This document shows, piece after piece, positions 1-15,300 of a stretch of 64,000 bases of DNA. The position numbers and the translations under genes are program-made. Source of the stretch: Avena insularis (lineage: Eukaryota > Streptophyta > Magnoliopsida > Poales > Poaceae). How positions within the stretch are numbered: position 1 is the stretch's first letter; each line of letters opens with the position of its first letter. The stretch lies in the NCBI GenBank assembly GCA_023614405.1, contig CM042696.1, forward strand, positions 336,031,211 through 336,095,210. Direction: 5' to 3'. The notes under the pieces are model-generated. The model was not told the DNA's origin. It worked only from the letters and a program-made list of their open reading frames with translations, and did no database searches.

Positions 1-880
1 TTTCATCAACCACATCTAGATTCATTGCATCTGTGTTCTTTTCATAAACAACCACTTGAGTCATTGCATGTGTGTTCTTTTCATAAACCACATATGGATC
101 CACCAGAGTCATTGCATGTTTGTTCTTTTCCTAAAACACATATGGATCCACCAGTGTCATTGCATGTGCGTTCTTTTCATAAACCACATGGATCCAGTAG
201 AGTTCATTGCATTTGTGTTCTTTTCATAAACCACATGGATCCACTAGAGTTCATTGCATGTGTGTTCTTTTCATAAACCATCACTAGAATCATTGCATGT
301 GTGTTCTTTTCATAAACCACATCTAGAGTCATTGCATGTGTGTTCTTTTCATAAACCACATGGATCCAGTAGAGTTCATTGCATGTGTGTTCTTTTCATA
401 AACCACATGGATCCACTAGAGTTCATTGCATGTGTGTTCTTTTCATAAACCAGCACTAGAATCATTGCATGTGTGTTCTTTTCATAAACCACATCTAGAG
501 TCATTGCATGTGTTTTCTTTTCATAAACCACATGGATCCACCAGTGTCATTGTGTGTTATTTTCACAAACCACATATGGATCCACTAGAGTTCATTGCAT
601 GTGTGTTCTTTTCCTAAACCACATAAGTATCCACTACAGTCATTGCATCTGTGTTATTTTCCTAAACCACATATGGATCCACTAGTGTCATTGCATGTGT
701 GTGCTTTTCATAATCCACATATGGATCCACCAGAGTCATTGCATGTGTCTTCTTTTCCTAAACCACATGGGTCCACTAGAGTTCATTGCATGTGTGTTCT
801 TTTCATAAACAACATGGGTCCACCAATGTCATTGGTTGTGTGTTCTTTTGACAAACCAAATATGGATCCACTAGAGTTCA
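1..880. repeat. Long-range duplicate of 6360-7191
   Basis: The variant-monomer order at the left edge (CAACCACATCTAGA, AAACAACCACTTGAG, the GGATCCAGTAGAG pair, GTATCCACTACAG, CATAATCCACATATGG) reappears at about 6360-7191, an offset of about 6,359 bp, close to twice 3,178. The two copies differ by one 48-bp monomer, which is present near 650-697 and missing near 7000. This ties the left edge to the same 3.18-kb higher-order register seen further right, with the 1.1-kb block lying between. Confidence 0.75.
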
Positions 881-3800
881 TTGCATGTGTGTTCTTTTCC
901 TAAACCACATATGGATCCACGAGAGTCATTGCATGCGTGTTCTTCTCCTAAACCACATATGGATCCACCAGTGTTATTGTATGTGTGTTCTTTTCATAAA
1001 CCACATATGGATCCACTAGAGTCATTGCATGTGTGTTCTTTTCCTGAACCACATATGGATCCACCAAAGTCATTGCATGTGTGTTCTTTTCATAAACCAC
1101 GTATGGATCCACAGTTCAATGCATGTCATTCTTTTCATAAACCACATATGGATCCACCAGTGTCATTGGATGTGTGTTCTTTTCATAAACCACAACTAGA
1201 GTCATTGCATTTGTGTTCTTTTCATAAACCACAACTAGAGTCATTGCATGTGTGTTCTTTTCATAAACCACATATGGATCCACCAGTCATTGTATGTGTG
1301 TTCTTTTCCTAAACCACATATGGATCCACCAGAGTCATTGCATGTGTGTTCTTTTCCTAAACCACATATGGATCCACCAGAGTCATTGCATGTGTGTTCT
1401 TTTCATAAACCACATATGGATCCACCAGATTCATTGCATGTCTGTTCTTTTCATAAACCACATATGGATCCACTAGAGTCATTGCATTTGTGTTCTGTTC
1501 ATAAAGCACAACTAGAGTCATTGCATTTGTGTTCTTTTCATAAACCACCACTAGAGTTCATTGCATTTGTGTTCTTTTCATAAACCACATCTAGAGTCAT
1601 TGCATGTGTGTGCTTTTCATAAACCACCACTAGAGTCATTGCATGTGTGTTCTTTTCCTAAACCACATATGGATCCACCAGAGTCATTGCATGTGTGTTA
1701 TTTTCATAAACCACATATGGATCCACCCGATTCATTTCATTTCTATTTTTTTCATAAACCACATATGGATCCACCAGAGTTATTGCATGTGTGTTCTTTT
1801 TATAAACCACAACTAGAGTCATTGCATTTGTGTTCTTTTCATAAGCCACCACTAGAGTTCATTGCATTTGTGCTCTTTTCATAAACCACATGTAGAGTCA
1901 TTACATATGTGTTCTTCTCTTAAACCACCACTAGAGTCATTGCATGTGTGTCCTTTTCACAAACCATATATGGATCCACCAGAGTCATTGCATATCTGTT
2001 CTTTTCCTAAAACACATATGGATCCACGAGAGTCATTGCATGCGTGTTCTAATCCCTAAACCACATATGGATCCACCAGTGTTATTGTATGTGTGTTCTT
2101 TTCATAAACCACATATGGATACACCAGAGTCATTGCATGTGTGTTCTTTTCCTAAACCACATATGGATCCACCAAAGTCATTGCATGTGTGTTCTTTTCA
2201 TAAACCACGTATGGATCCACCAGATTCAATGCATGTCTGTTCTTTTCATAAACCACATATGGATCCACCAGTGTCATTGGATGTGTGTTCTTTTCATAAA
2301 CCACAACTAGAGTCATTGCATTTGTGTTCTTTTCATAAACCACAACTAGAGTCATTGCATGTGTGTTCTTTTCATAAACCACATATGGATCCACCAGTCA
2401 TTGTATGTGTGTTCTTTTCCTAAACCACATATGGATCCACCAGAGTCATTGCATGTGTGTTCTTTTCCTAAACCACATATGGATCCACCAGAGTCATTGC
2501 ATGTGTGTTCTTTTCATAAACCACATATGGATCCACCAGATTCATTGCATGTCTGTTCTTTTCATAAACCACATATGGATCCACTAGAGTCATTGCATTT
2601 GTGTTCTGTTCATAAAGCACAACTAGAGTCATTGCATTTGTGTTCTTTTCATAAACCACCACTAGAGTTCATTGCATTTGTGTTCTTTTCATAAACCACA
2701 TCTAGAGTCATTGCATGTGTGTGCTTTTCATAAACCACCACTAGAGTCATTGCATGTGTGTTCTTTTCCTAAACCACATATGGATCCACCAGAGTCATTG
2801 CATGTGTGTTATTTTCATAAACCACATATGGATCCACCCGATTCATTTCATTTCTATTTTTTTCATAAACCACATATGGATCCACCAGAGTTATTGCATG
2901 TGTGTTCTTTTTATAAACCACAACTAGAGTCATTGCATTTGTGTTCTTTTCATAAGCCACCACTAGAGTTCATTGCATTTGTGATCTTTTCATAAACCAC
3001 ATGTAGAGTCATTACATATGTGTTCTTCTCTTAAACCACCACTAGAGTCATTGCATGTGTGTCCTTTTCACAAACCATATATGGATCCACCAGAGTCATT
3101 GCATATCTGTTCTTTTCCTAAAACACATATGGATCCACGAGAGTCATTGCATGCGTGTTCTAATCCCTAAACCACATATGGATCCACCAGTGTTATTGTA
3201 TGTGTGTTCTTTTCATAAACCACATATGGATCCACCAGAGTCATTGCATGTGTGTTCTTTTCCTAAACCACATATGGATCCACCAAAGTCATTGCATGTG
3301 TGTTCTTTTCATAAACCACGTATGGATCCACCAGATTCAATGCATGTTTGTTCTTTTCATAAACCACATATGGATCCACCAGTGTCATTGGATGTGTGTT
3401 CTTTTCATAAACCACAACTAGAGTCATTGCATTTGTGTTCTTTTCATAAACCACAACTAGAGTCATTGCATGTGTGTTCTTTTCATAAACCACATATGGA
3501 TCCACCAGTCATTGTATGTGTGTTCTTTTCCTAAACCACATATGGATCCACGAGTCATTGCATGTGTGTTCTTTTCCTAAACCACATATGGATCCACGGA
3601 GTCATTGCATGTGTGTTCTTTTCATAAACCACATATGGATCCACCAGATTCATTGCATGTACATTCTTTTCATAAACCACATATGGATCCACTAGAGTCA
3701 TTGCATTTGTGTTACATTCATAAAGCACAACTAGAGTCATTGCATTTGTGTTCTTTTCATAAACCACCACTAGAGTTCATTGCATTTGTGTTCTTTTCAT

Positions 3801-5147
3801 AAACCACATCTAGAGTCATTGCATGTGTGTGCTTTTCATAAACCACCACTAGAGTCATTGCATGTGTGTTCTTTTCCTAAACCACATATGGATCCACCAG
3901 AGTCATTGCATGTGTGTTATTTTCATAAACCACATATGGATCCACCCGATTCATTTCATTTCTATTTTTTCATAAACCACATGGATCCACCAGTTATTGC
4001 ATGTGTGTTCTTTTATAAACCACAACTAGAGTCATTGCATCTGTTCTTTTCATAAGCCACCACTAGAGTTCATTGCATTTGTGTTCTTTTCATAAACCAC
4101 ATGTAGAGTCATTACATATGTGTTCTTCTCTTAAACCACCACTAGAGTCATTGCATGTGTGTCCTTTTCACAAACCATATATGGATCCACCAGAGTCATT
4201 GCATATCTGTTCTTTTCCTAAAACACATATGGATCCACGAGAGTCATTGCATGCGTGTTCTAATCCCTAAACCACATATGGATCCACCAGTGTTATTGTA
4301 TGTGTGTTCTTTTCATAAACCACATATGGATCCACCAGAGTCATTGCATGTGTGTTCTTTTCCTAAACCACATATGGATCCACCAAAGTCATTGCATGTG
4401 TGTTCTTTTCATAAACCACGTATGGATCCACCAGATTCAATGCATGTCATTCTTTTCATAAACCACATATGGATCCACCAGTGTCATTGGATGTGTGTTC
4501 TTTTCATAAACCACAACTAGAGTCATTGCATTTGTGTTCTTTTCATAAACCACAACTAGAGTCATTGCATGTGTGTTCTTTTCATAAACCACATATGGAT
4601 CCACCAGTCATTGTATGTGTGTTCTTTTCCTAAACCACATATGGATCCACCAGAGTCATTGCATGTGTGTTCTTTTCCTAAACCACATATGGATCCACCA
4701 GAGTCATTGCATGTGTGTTCTTTTCATAAACCACATATGGATCCACCAGATTCATTGCATGTCTGTTCTTTTCATAAACCACATATGGATCCACTAGAGT
4801 CATTGCATTTGTGTTCTGTTCATAAAGCACAACTAGAGTCATTGCATTTGTGTTCTTTTCATAAACCACCACTAGAGTTCATTGCATTTGTGTTCTTTTC
4901 ATAAACCACATCTAGAGTCATTGCATGTGTGTGCTTTTCATAAACCACCACTAGAGTCATTGCATGTGTGTTCTTTTCCTAAACCACATATGGATCCACC
5001 AGAGTCATTGCATGTGTGTTATTTTCATAAACCACATATGGATCCACCCGATTCATTTCATTTCTATTTTTTTCATAAACCACATATGGATCCACCAGAG
5101 TTATTGCATGTGTGTTCTTTTTATAAACCACAACTAGAGTCATTGCA
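881..5147. repeat. Higher-order repeat, ~1.1 kb period, about four copies
   Basis: The same ordered series of variant monomers recurs with a spacing of about 1,111 bp. Matching landmarks sit at 1294, 2405, 3516 and 4615, and a second set at 1561, 2672, 3780 and 4882. Diagnostic variants recur in each copy, including the TTCATTTCATTTCTATTTTT monomer (1732, 2843, 3951, 5054) and the GTTCTAATCCCTAAACC monomer (2046, 3157, 4257). Copy 3 is shorter by about ten bases, through small deletions near 3555-3600 and 3965-4045. The pattern breaks at about 5147. The near-identity of copies points to recent local amplification. Confidence 0.9.
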
Positions 5148-8100
5148 TGTGTGTTCTGTTCATAAACCACAACTAGAGTTATTGCATTTGTGTCCTTTTC
5201 ATCAACCACATCTAGAGTCATTGCATCTGTGTTCTTTTCATAAACCACCACTAGAGTCATTGCATGTGTGTCCTTTTCACAAACCATATATGGATCCACC
5301 AGAGTCATTGCATATCTGTTCTTTTCCTAAAACACATATGGATCCACCAGTATCGTTGCATGTGTGTTCTTTTCCTAAACCACATGGGTCCACTAGAGTT
5401 CATTGCATGTGTGTTCTTTTCATAAACAACATGGGTCCACCAATGTCATTGGTTGTGTGTTCTTTTGACAAACCAAATATGGATCCACTAGAGTTCATTG
5501 CATGTGTGTTCTTTTCCTAAACCACATATGGATCCACGAGAGTCATTGCATGTGTGTTCTTCTCCTAAACCACATATGGATCCACCAGTGTTATTGTATG
5601 TGTGTTCTTTTGGTAAACCACATATGGATCCACCAGAGTCATTGCATGTGTGTTCTTTTCCTAAACCACATATGGATCCACCAGAGTCATTGCATGTGTG
5701 TTCTTTTCATAAACCACGTATGGATCCACCAGATTCAATGCATGTCTGTTCTTTTCATAAACCACATGTGGATCCACCTGAGTCATTACATGTGTGTTAT
5801 TTTCATAAACCACAACTAGAGTCATTGCATTTGTGTTCTTTTCATAAAGCACCACTTGAGTTCATTGCATTTTTCTTCTTTTCGTAAACCACATCTAGAG
5901 TCATTGCATGTGTGTTCTTTTCATAAACCACCACTAGAGTCATTGCATGTGTGTTCTTTTCACAAACCACATATGGATCAACTAGAGTCATTGCATGTCT
6001 ATTCTTTTCCTAAAACACATATGCATCCACTAGTGTCATTGCATGTGTGTTCTTTTCATAAACCACATGGATCCACTAGAGTTCATTGCATGTGTGTTCT
6101 TTTCATAAACCAACACTAGAATCATTGCATGTGTGTTCTTTTCGTGAACCACATCTAGAGTCATTACATGTGTGTTCTTTTCATAAACCACATGGATCCA
6201 CCAGTGTCATTGGTTATGTGTTCTTTTCACAAACCACATATGGTTGCACCAGATTCATTGCATGTCTATTCTTTTCATAAACCACATATGGATCCACTAG
6301 ACTAATTGCATGTGTGTTCTGTTCATAAACCACAACTAGAGTCATTGCATTTGTGTCCTTTTCATCAACCACATCTAGAGTCATTGCATCTGTGTTCTTT
6401 TCATAAACAACCACTTGAGTCATTGCATGTGTGTTCTTTTCATAAACCACATATGGATCCACCAGAGTCATTGCATGTTTGTTCTTTTCCTAAAACACAT
6501 ATGGATCCACCAGTGTCATTGCATGTGCGTTCTTTTCATAAACCACATGGATCCAGTAGAGTTCATTGCATTTGTGTTCTTTTCATAAACCACATGGATC
6601 CACTAGAGTTCATTGCATGTGTGTTCTTTTCATAAACCAGCACTAGAATCATTGCATGTGTGTTCTTTTCATAAACCACATCTAGAGTCATTGCATGTGT
6701 GTTCTTTTCATAAACCACATGGATCCAGTAGAGTTCATTGCATGTGTGTTCTTTTCATAAACCACATGGATCCACTAGAGTTCATTGCATGTGTGTTCTT
6801 TTCATAAACCAGCACTAGAATCATTGCATGTGTGTTCTTTTCATAAACCACATCTAGAGTCATTGCATGTGTGTTCTTTTCATAAACCACATGGATCCAC
6901 CAGTGTCATTGTGTGTTATTTTCACAAACCACATATGGATCCACTAGAGTTCATTGCATGTGTGTTCTTTTCCTAAACCACATAAGTATCCACTACAGTC
7001 ATTGCATGTGTGTGCTTTTCATAATCCACATATGGATCCACCAGAGTCATTGCATGTGTCTTCTTTTCCTAAACCACATGGGTCCACTAGAGTTCATTGC
7101 ATGTGTGCTCTTTTCATAAACAACATGGGTCCACCAATGTCATTGGTTGTGTGTTCTTTTGACAAACCAAATATGGATCCACTAGAGTTCATTGCATGTG
7201 TGTTCTTTTCCTAAACCACATATGGATCCACGAGAGTCATTGCATGCGTGTTCTTCTCCTAAACCACATATGGATCCACCAGTGTTATTGTATGTGTGTT
7301 CTTTTCATAAACCACATATGGATCCACCAGAGTCATTGCATGTGTGTTCTTTTCCTAAACCACATATGGATCCACCAAAGTCATTGCATGTGTGTTCTTT
7401 TCATAAACCACGTATGGATCCACCAGATTCAATGCATGTCTGTTCTTTTCAGAAACCACATATGGATCCACCAGTGTCATTGGATGTGTGTTCTTTTCAT
7501 AAACCACAACTAGAGTCATTGCATTTGTGTTCTTTTCATAAAGCACCACTAGAGTTCATTGCATTTTTCTTCTTTTCATAAACCACATCTAGAGTCAATG
7601 CATGTGTGTTCTTTTCATAAACCACCACTAGAGTCATTGCATGTGTGTTCTTTTCACAAACCACATATGGATCCACTAGAGTCATTGCATGTGTGTTCTT
7701 GTCCTAAACTACATATGGATCCACCAGAGTCATTGCATGTGTGTTATTTTCATAAACCACATGGATCCACTAGAGTTCATTGCATGTGTGTTCTTTTCAT
7801 AAACCAACACTAGAATCATTGCATGTGTGTTCTTTTCGTGAACCACGTCTAGAGTCATTACATGTGTGTTCTTTTCATAAACCACATGGATCCACCAGTG
7901 TCATTGGTTATGTGTTCTTTTCACAAACCACATATGGTTGCACCAGATTCATTGCATGTCTATTCTTTTCATAAACCACATATGGATCCACCAGACTAAT
8001 TGCATGTGTGTTCTGTTCATAAACCACAACTAGAGTCATTGCATTTGTGTCCTTTTCATCAACCACATCTAGAGTCATTGCATTTGTGTTCTTTTCATAA

Positions 8101-9337
8101 ACAACCACTTGAGTCATTGCATGTGTGTTCTTTTCATAAACCACATATGGATCCACCAGAGTCATTGCATGTTTGTTCTTTTCCTAAAACACATATGGAT
8201 CCACCAGTGTCATTGCATGTGTGTTCTTTTCACAAACCACATATGGATCCACTAGAGTCATTGCATGTCTATTCTTTTCCTAAAACACATATGCATCCAC
8301 TAGTGTCATTGCATGTGTGTTCTTTTCATAAACCACATGGATCCACTAGAGTTCATTGCATGTGTGTTCTTTTCATAAACTAACACTAGAATCATTGCAT
8401 GTGTGTTCTTTTCATGAACCACATCTAGAGTCATTTCATGTGTGTTCTTTTCATAAACCACATCGATCCACCAGTGTCATTAGTTATGTGTTCTTTTCAC
8501 AAACCACATATGGTTGCACCAGATTCATTGCATGTCTATTCTTTTCATAAACCACATATGGATCCACCAGACTAATTGCATGTGTGTTCTGTTCATAAAC
8601 CACAACTAGAGTTATTGCATTTGTGTCCTTTTCATCAACCACATCTAGAGTCATTGCATCTGTGTTCTTTTCATAAACAACCACTTGAGTCATTGCATGT
8701 GTGTTCTTTTCATAAACCACAAATGGATCCACCAGAGTCATTGCATGTTTGTTCTTTTCCTAAAACATATTTGGATCCACCAGTGTCATTGCATGTGTGT
8801 TCTTTTCATAAACCACATGGATCCAATAGAGTTCATTGCATGTGTGTTCTTTTCATAAACCACATAGATCCACTAGAGTTCATTGCATGTGTGTTCTTTT
8901 CATAAACCAGCACTAGAATCATTGCATGTGTGTTCTTTTCACAAACCACATCTAGAGTCATTGCATGTGTGTTCTTTTCATAAACCACATGGATCCACCA
9001 GTGTCATTGTGTGTTATTTTCACAAACCACATATGGATCCACTAGAGTTCATTGCATGTGTGTTCTTTTCCTAAACCACATAAGTATCCACTAGAGTCAT
9101 TGCATGTGTGTTATTTTCCTAAACCACATATGGATCCACTAGTGTCATTGCATGTGTGTTCTTTTCATAATCCACATATGGATCCACCAGAGTCATTGCA
9201 TGTGTCTTCTTTTCCTAAACCACATGGGTCCACTAGAGTTCATTGCATGTGTGTTCTTTTCATAAACAACATGGGTCCACCAATGTCATTGGTTGTGTGT
9301 TCTTTTGACAAACCAAATATGGATCCACTAGAGTTCA

Positions 9338-12300
9338 TTGCATGTGTGTTCTTTTCCTAAACCACATATGGATCCACGAGAGTCATTGCATGCGTGTTCT
9401 TCTCCTAAACCACATATGGATCCACCAGTGTTATTGTATGTGTGTTCTTTTCATAAACCACATATGGATCCACCAGAGTCATTGCATGTGTGTTCTTTTC
9501 CTAAACCACATATGGATCCACCAGAGTCATTGCATGTGTGTTCTTTTCATAAACCACGTATGGATCCACCAGATTCAATGCATGTCTGTTCTTTTCATAA
9601 ACCACATATGGATCCACCAGAGTCATTACATGTGTGTTCTTTTCATAAACCACAACTAGAGTCATTGCATTTGTGTTCTTTTCATAAAGCACCACTAGAG
9701 TTCATTGCATTTTTCTTCTTTTCATAGACCACATCTAGAGTCATTGCATGTGTGTTCTTTTCATAAACCACCACTAGAGTCATTGCATGTGTGTTCTTTT
9801 TAGAAACCACATATGGATCCACTAGAGTCATTGCATGTGTGTTCTTTTCCTAAACTACATATGGATCCACCAGAGTCATTGCATGTGTGTTATTTTCATA
9901 AACCACATATGGATCCACCCGATTCATTTCATGTCTATTCTTTTCATAAACCACACATGGATCCACGAGAGTTATTGCATGTGTGTTATTTTTATAAACC
10001 ACAACTAGAGTCATTGCAGTTGTGTTCTTTTCATAAGCCACCACTAGAGTTCATTGCATTTGTGTTCTTTTCATAAACCACCTCTAGAGTCATTACATAT
10101 GTGTGCTTCTCTTAAACCACCACTAGAGTCATTGCATGTGTGTCCTTTTCACAAACCATATATGGATCCACCAGAGTCATTGCATATCTGTTCTTTTCCT
10201 AAAACACATATGGATCCACCAGTATCGTTGCATGTGTGTTCTTTTCCTAAACCACATGGGTCCACTATAGTTCATTGCATGTGTGTTCTTTTCATAAACA
10301 ACATGGGTCCACCAATGTCATTGGTTGTGTGTTCTTTTGACAAACCAAATATGGATCCACTAGAGTTCATTGCATGTGTGTTCTTTTCCTAAACCACATA
10401 TGGATCCACGAGAGTCATTGCATGTGTGTTCTTCTCCTAAACCACATATGGATCCACCAGTGTTTTTGTATGTGTGTTCTTTTCATAAACCACATATGGA
10501 TCCACCTGAGTCATTGCATGTGTGTTCTTTTCCTAAACCACATATGCATCCACCGAAGTCATTGCATGTGTGTTCTTTTCATAAACCACGTATGGATCCA
10601 CCAGATTCAATGCATGTCTGTTCTTTTCATAAACCACATATGGATCCACCAGAGTCATTACATGTGTGTTCTTTTCATAAACCACAACTAGAGTCATTGC
10701 ATTTCTGTTCTTTTCATAAAGCACCACTAGAGTTCATTGCATTTTTCTTGTTTTCGTAAACCACATCTAGAGTCATTACATGTGTGTTCTTTTCATAAAC
10801 CACCACTAGAGTCGTTGCATGTGTGTTCTTTTCACAAACCACATATGGATCCACTAGAGTCATTGCATGTCTATTCTTTTTCTAAAACACATATGCATCC
10901 ACTAGTGTCATTGCATGTGCGTTCTTTTCATAAACCACATGGATCCACTAGAGTTCATTGCATGTGTGTTCTTTTCATAAACCAACACTAGAATCATTGC
11001 ATGTGTGTTCTTTTCGTGAACCACGTCTAGAGTCATTACATGTGTGTTCTTTTCATAAACCACATGGATCCACCAGTGTCATTGGTTATGTGTTCTTTTC
11101 ACAAACCACATATGGTTGCACCAGATTCATTGCATGTCTATTCTTGTCATAAACCACATATGGATCCACCAGACTAATTGCATGTGTGTTCTTTCATAAA
11201 CCTCAACTAGAGTCATTGCATTTGTGTCCTTTTCATCAACCACATCTAGAGTCATTGCATCTGTGTTCTTTTCATAAACAACCACTTGAGTCATTGCATG
11301 TGTGTTCTTTTCATAAACCACATATGGATCCACCAGAGTCATTGCATGTTTGTTCTTTTCCTAAAACACATATGGATCCACCAGTGTCATTGCATGTGTG
11401 TTCTTTTCACAAACCACATATGGATCCACTAGAGTCATTGCATGTCTATTCTTTTCCTAAAACACATATGCATACACTAGTGTCATTGCATGTGTGTTCT
11501 TTTCATAAACCACATGGATCCACTAGTGTTCATTGCATGTGTGTTCTTTTCATAAACCAACACTAGAATCATTGCATGTGTGTTCTTTTCGTGAACCACA
11601 TCTAGAGTCATTGCATGTGTGTTCTTTTCATAAACCACATGGATCCACCAGTGTCATTGGTTATGTGTTCTTTTCACAAACCACATATGGTTGCACCAGA
11701 TTCATTGCATGTCTATTCTTTTCATAAACCACATATGGATCCACTAGACTAATTGCATGTGTGTTCTGTTCATAAACCACAACTAGAGTTATTGCATTTG
11801 TGTCCTTTTCATCAACCACATCTAGAGTCATTGCATCTGTGTTCTTTTCATAAACAACCACTTGAGTCATTGCATGTGTGTTCTTTTCATAAACCACATA
11901 TGGATCCACCAGAGTCATTGCATGTTTGTTCTTTTCCTAAAACACATTTGGATCCACCAGTGTCATTTCATGTGTGTTATTTTCATAAACCACATGGATC
12001 CAATAGAGTTCATTGCATGTGTGTTCTTTTCATAAACCACATGGATCCACTAGAGTTCATTGCATGTGTGTTCTTTTCATAAACCAGCACTAGAATCATT
12101 GCATGTGTGTTCTTTTCGTAAACCACATCTAGAGTCATTGCATGTGTGTTCTTTTCATAAACCACATGGATCCACCAGTGTCATTGTGTGTTATTTTCAC
12201 AAACCACATATGGATCCACTAGAGTTCATTGCATGTGTGTTCTTTTCCTACACCACATAAGTATCCACTATCAGTCATTGCATGTGTGTTATTTTCCTAA

Positions 12301-15300
12301 ACCACATATGGATCCACTAGTGTCATTGCATGTGTGTTCTTTTCATAATCCACATATGGATCCACCAGAGTCATTGCATGTGTCTTCTTTTCCTAAACCA
12401 CATGAGTCCACTAGAGTTCGTTGCATGTGTGTTCTTTTCATAAACAACATGGGTCCACCAATGTCATTGGTTGTGTGTTCTTTTGACAAACCAAATATGG
12501 ATCCAATAGAGTTCATTGCATGTGTGTTCTTTTCCTAAACCACATATGGATCCACGAGAGTCATTGCATGCGTGTTCTTCTCCTAAACCACATATGGATC
12601 CACCAGTGTTATTGTATGTGTGTTCTTTTCATAAACCACATATGGATCCACCAGAGTCATTGCATGTGTGTTCTTTTCCTAAACCACATATGGATCCACC
12701 AGAGTCATTGCATGTGTGTTCTTTTCATAAACCACGTATGGATCCACCAGATTCAATGCATGTCTGTTCTTTTCATAAACCACATATGGATCCACCAGAG
12801 TCATTACATGTGTGTTCTTTTCATAAACCACAACTAGAGTCATTGCATTTGTGTTCTTTTCATAAAGCACCACTAGAGTTCATTGCATTTTTCTTCTTTT
12901 CATAGACCACATCTAGAGTCATTGCATGTGTGTTCTTTTCATAAACCACCACTAGAGTCATTGCATGTGTGTTCTTTTTAGAAACCACATATGGATCCAC
13001 TAGAGTCATTGCATGTGTGTTCTTTTCCTAAACTACATATGGATCCACCAGAGTCATTGCATGTGTGTTATTTTCATAAACCACATATGGATCCACCCGA
13101 TTCATTTCATGTCTATTCTTTTCATAAACCACACATGGATCCACGAGAGTTATTGCATGTGTGTTATTTTTATAAACCACAACTAGAGTCATTGCAGTTG
13201 TGTTCTTTTCATAAGCCACCACTAGAGTTCATTGCATTTGTGTTCTTTTCATAAACCACCTCTAGAGTCATTACATATGTGTGCTTCTCTTAAACCACCA
13301 CTAGAGTCATTGCATGTGTGTCCTTTTCACAAACCATATATGGATCCACCAGAGTCATTGCATATCTGTTCTTTTCCTAAAACACATATGGATCCACCAG
13401 TATCGTTGCATGTGTGTTCTTTTCCTAAACCACATGGGTCCACTATAGTTCATTGCATGTGTGTTCTTTTCATAAACAACATGGGTCCACCAATGTCATT
13501 GGTTGTGTGTTCTTTTGACAAACCAAATATGGATCCACTAGAGTTCATTGCATGTGTGTTCTTTTCCTAAACCACATATGGATCCACGAGAGTCATTGCA
13601 TGTGTGTTCTTCTCCTAAACCACATATGGATCCACCAGTGTTATTGTATGTGTGTTCTTTTCATAAACCACATATGGATCCACCTGAGTCATTGCATGTG
13701 TGTTCTTTTCCTAAACCACATATGCATCCACCAGAGTCATTGCATGTGTGTTCTTTTCATAAACCACGTATGGATCCACCAGATTCAATGCATGTCTGTT
13801 CTTTTCATAAACCACATATGGATCCACCAGAGTCATTACATGTGTGTTCTTTTCATAAACCACAACTAGAGTCATTGCATTTCTGTTCTTTTCATAAAGC
13901 ACCACTAGAGTTCATTGCATTTTTCTTGTTTTCGTAAACCACATCTAGAGTCATTACATGTGTGTTCTTTTCATAAACCACCACTAGAGTCGTTGCATGT
14001 GTGTTCTTTTCACAAACCACATATGGATCCACTAGAGTCATTGCATGTCTATTCTTTTTCTAAAACACATATGCATCCACTAGTGTCATTGCATGTGCGT
14101 TCTTTTCATAAACCACATGGATCCACTAGAGTTCATTGCATGTGTGTTCTTTTCATAAACCAACACTAGAATCATTGCATGTGTGTTCTTTTCGTGAACC
14201 ACGTCTAGAGTCATTACATGTGTGTTCTTTTCATAAACCACATGGATCCACCAGTGTCATTGGTTATGTGTTCTTTTCACAAACCACATATGGTTGCACC
14301 AGATTCATTGCATGTCTATTCTTGTCATAAACCACATATGGATCCACCAGACTAATTGCATGTGTGTTCTTTCATAAACCTCAACTAGAGTCATTGCATT
14401 TGTGTCCTTTTCATCAACCACATCTAGAGTCATTGCATCTGTGTTCTTTTCATAAACAACCACTTGAGTCATTGCATGTGTGTTCTTTTCATAAACCACA
14501 TATGGATCCACCAGAGTCATTGCATGTTTGTTCTTTTCCTAAAACACATATGGATCCACCAGTGTCATTGCATGTGTTCTTTTCACAAACCACATATGGA
14601 TCCACTAGAGTCATTGCATGTCTATTCTTTTCCTAAAACATATGCATACACTAGTGTCATTGCATGTGTGTTCTTTTCATAAACCACATGGATCCACTAG
14701 TGTTCATTGCATGTGTGTTCTTTTCATAAACCAACACTAGAATCATTGCATGTGTGTTCTTTTCGTGAACCACATCTAGAGTCATTGCATGTGTGTTCTT
14801 TTCATAAACCACATGGATCCACCAGTGTCATTGGTTATGTGTTCTTTTCACAAACCACATATGGTTGCACCAGATTCATTGCATGTCTATTCTTTTCATA
14901 AACCACATATGGATCCACTAGACTAATTGCATGTGTGTTCTGTTCATAAACCACAACTAGAGTTATTGCATTTGTGTCCTTTTCATCAACCACATCTAGA
15001 GTCATTGCATCTGTGTTCTTTTCATAAACAACCACTTGAGTCATTGCATGTGTGTTCTTTTCATAAACCACATATGGATCCACCAGAGTCATTGCATGTT
15101 TGTTCTTTTCCTAAAACACATTTGGATCCACCAGTGTCATTTCATGTGTGTTATTTTCATAAACCACATGGATCCAATAGAGTTCATTGCATGTGTGTTC
15201 TTTTCATAAACCACATGGATCCACTAGAGTTCATTGCATGTGTGTTCTTTTCATAAACCAGCACTAGAATCATTGCATGTGTGTTCTTTTCGTAAACCAC

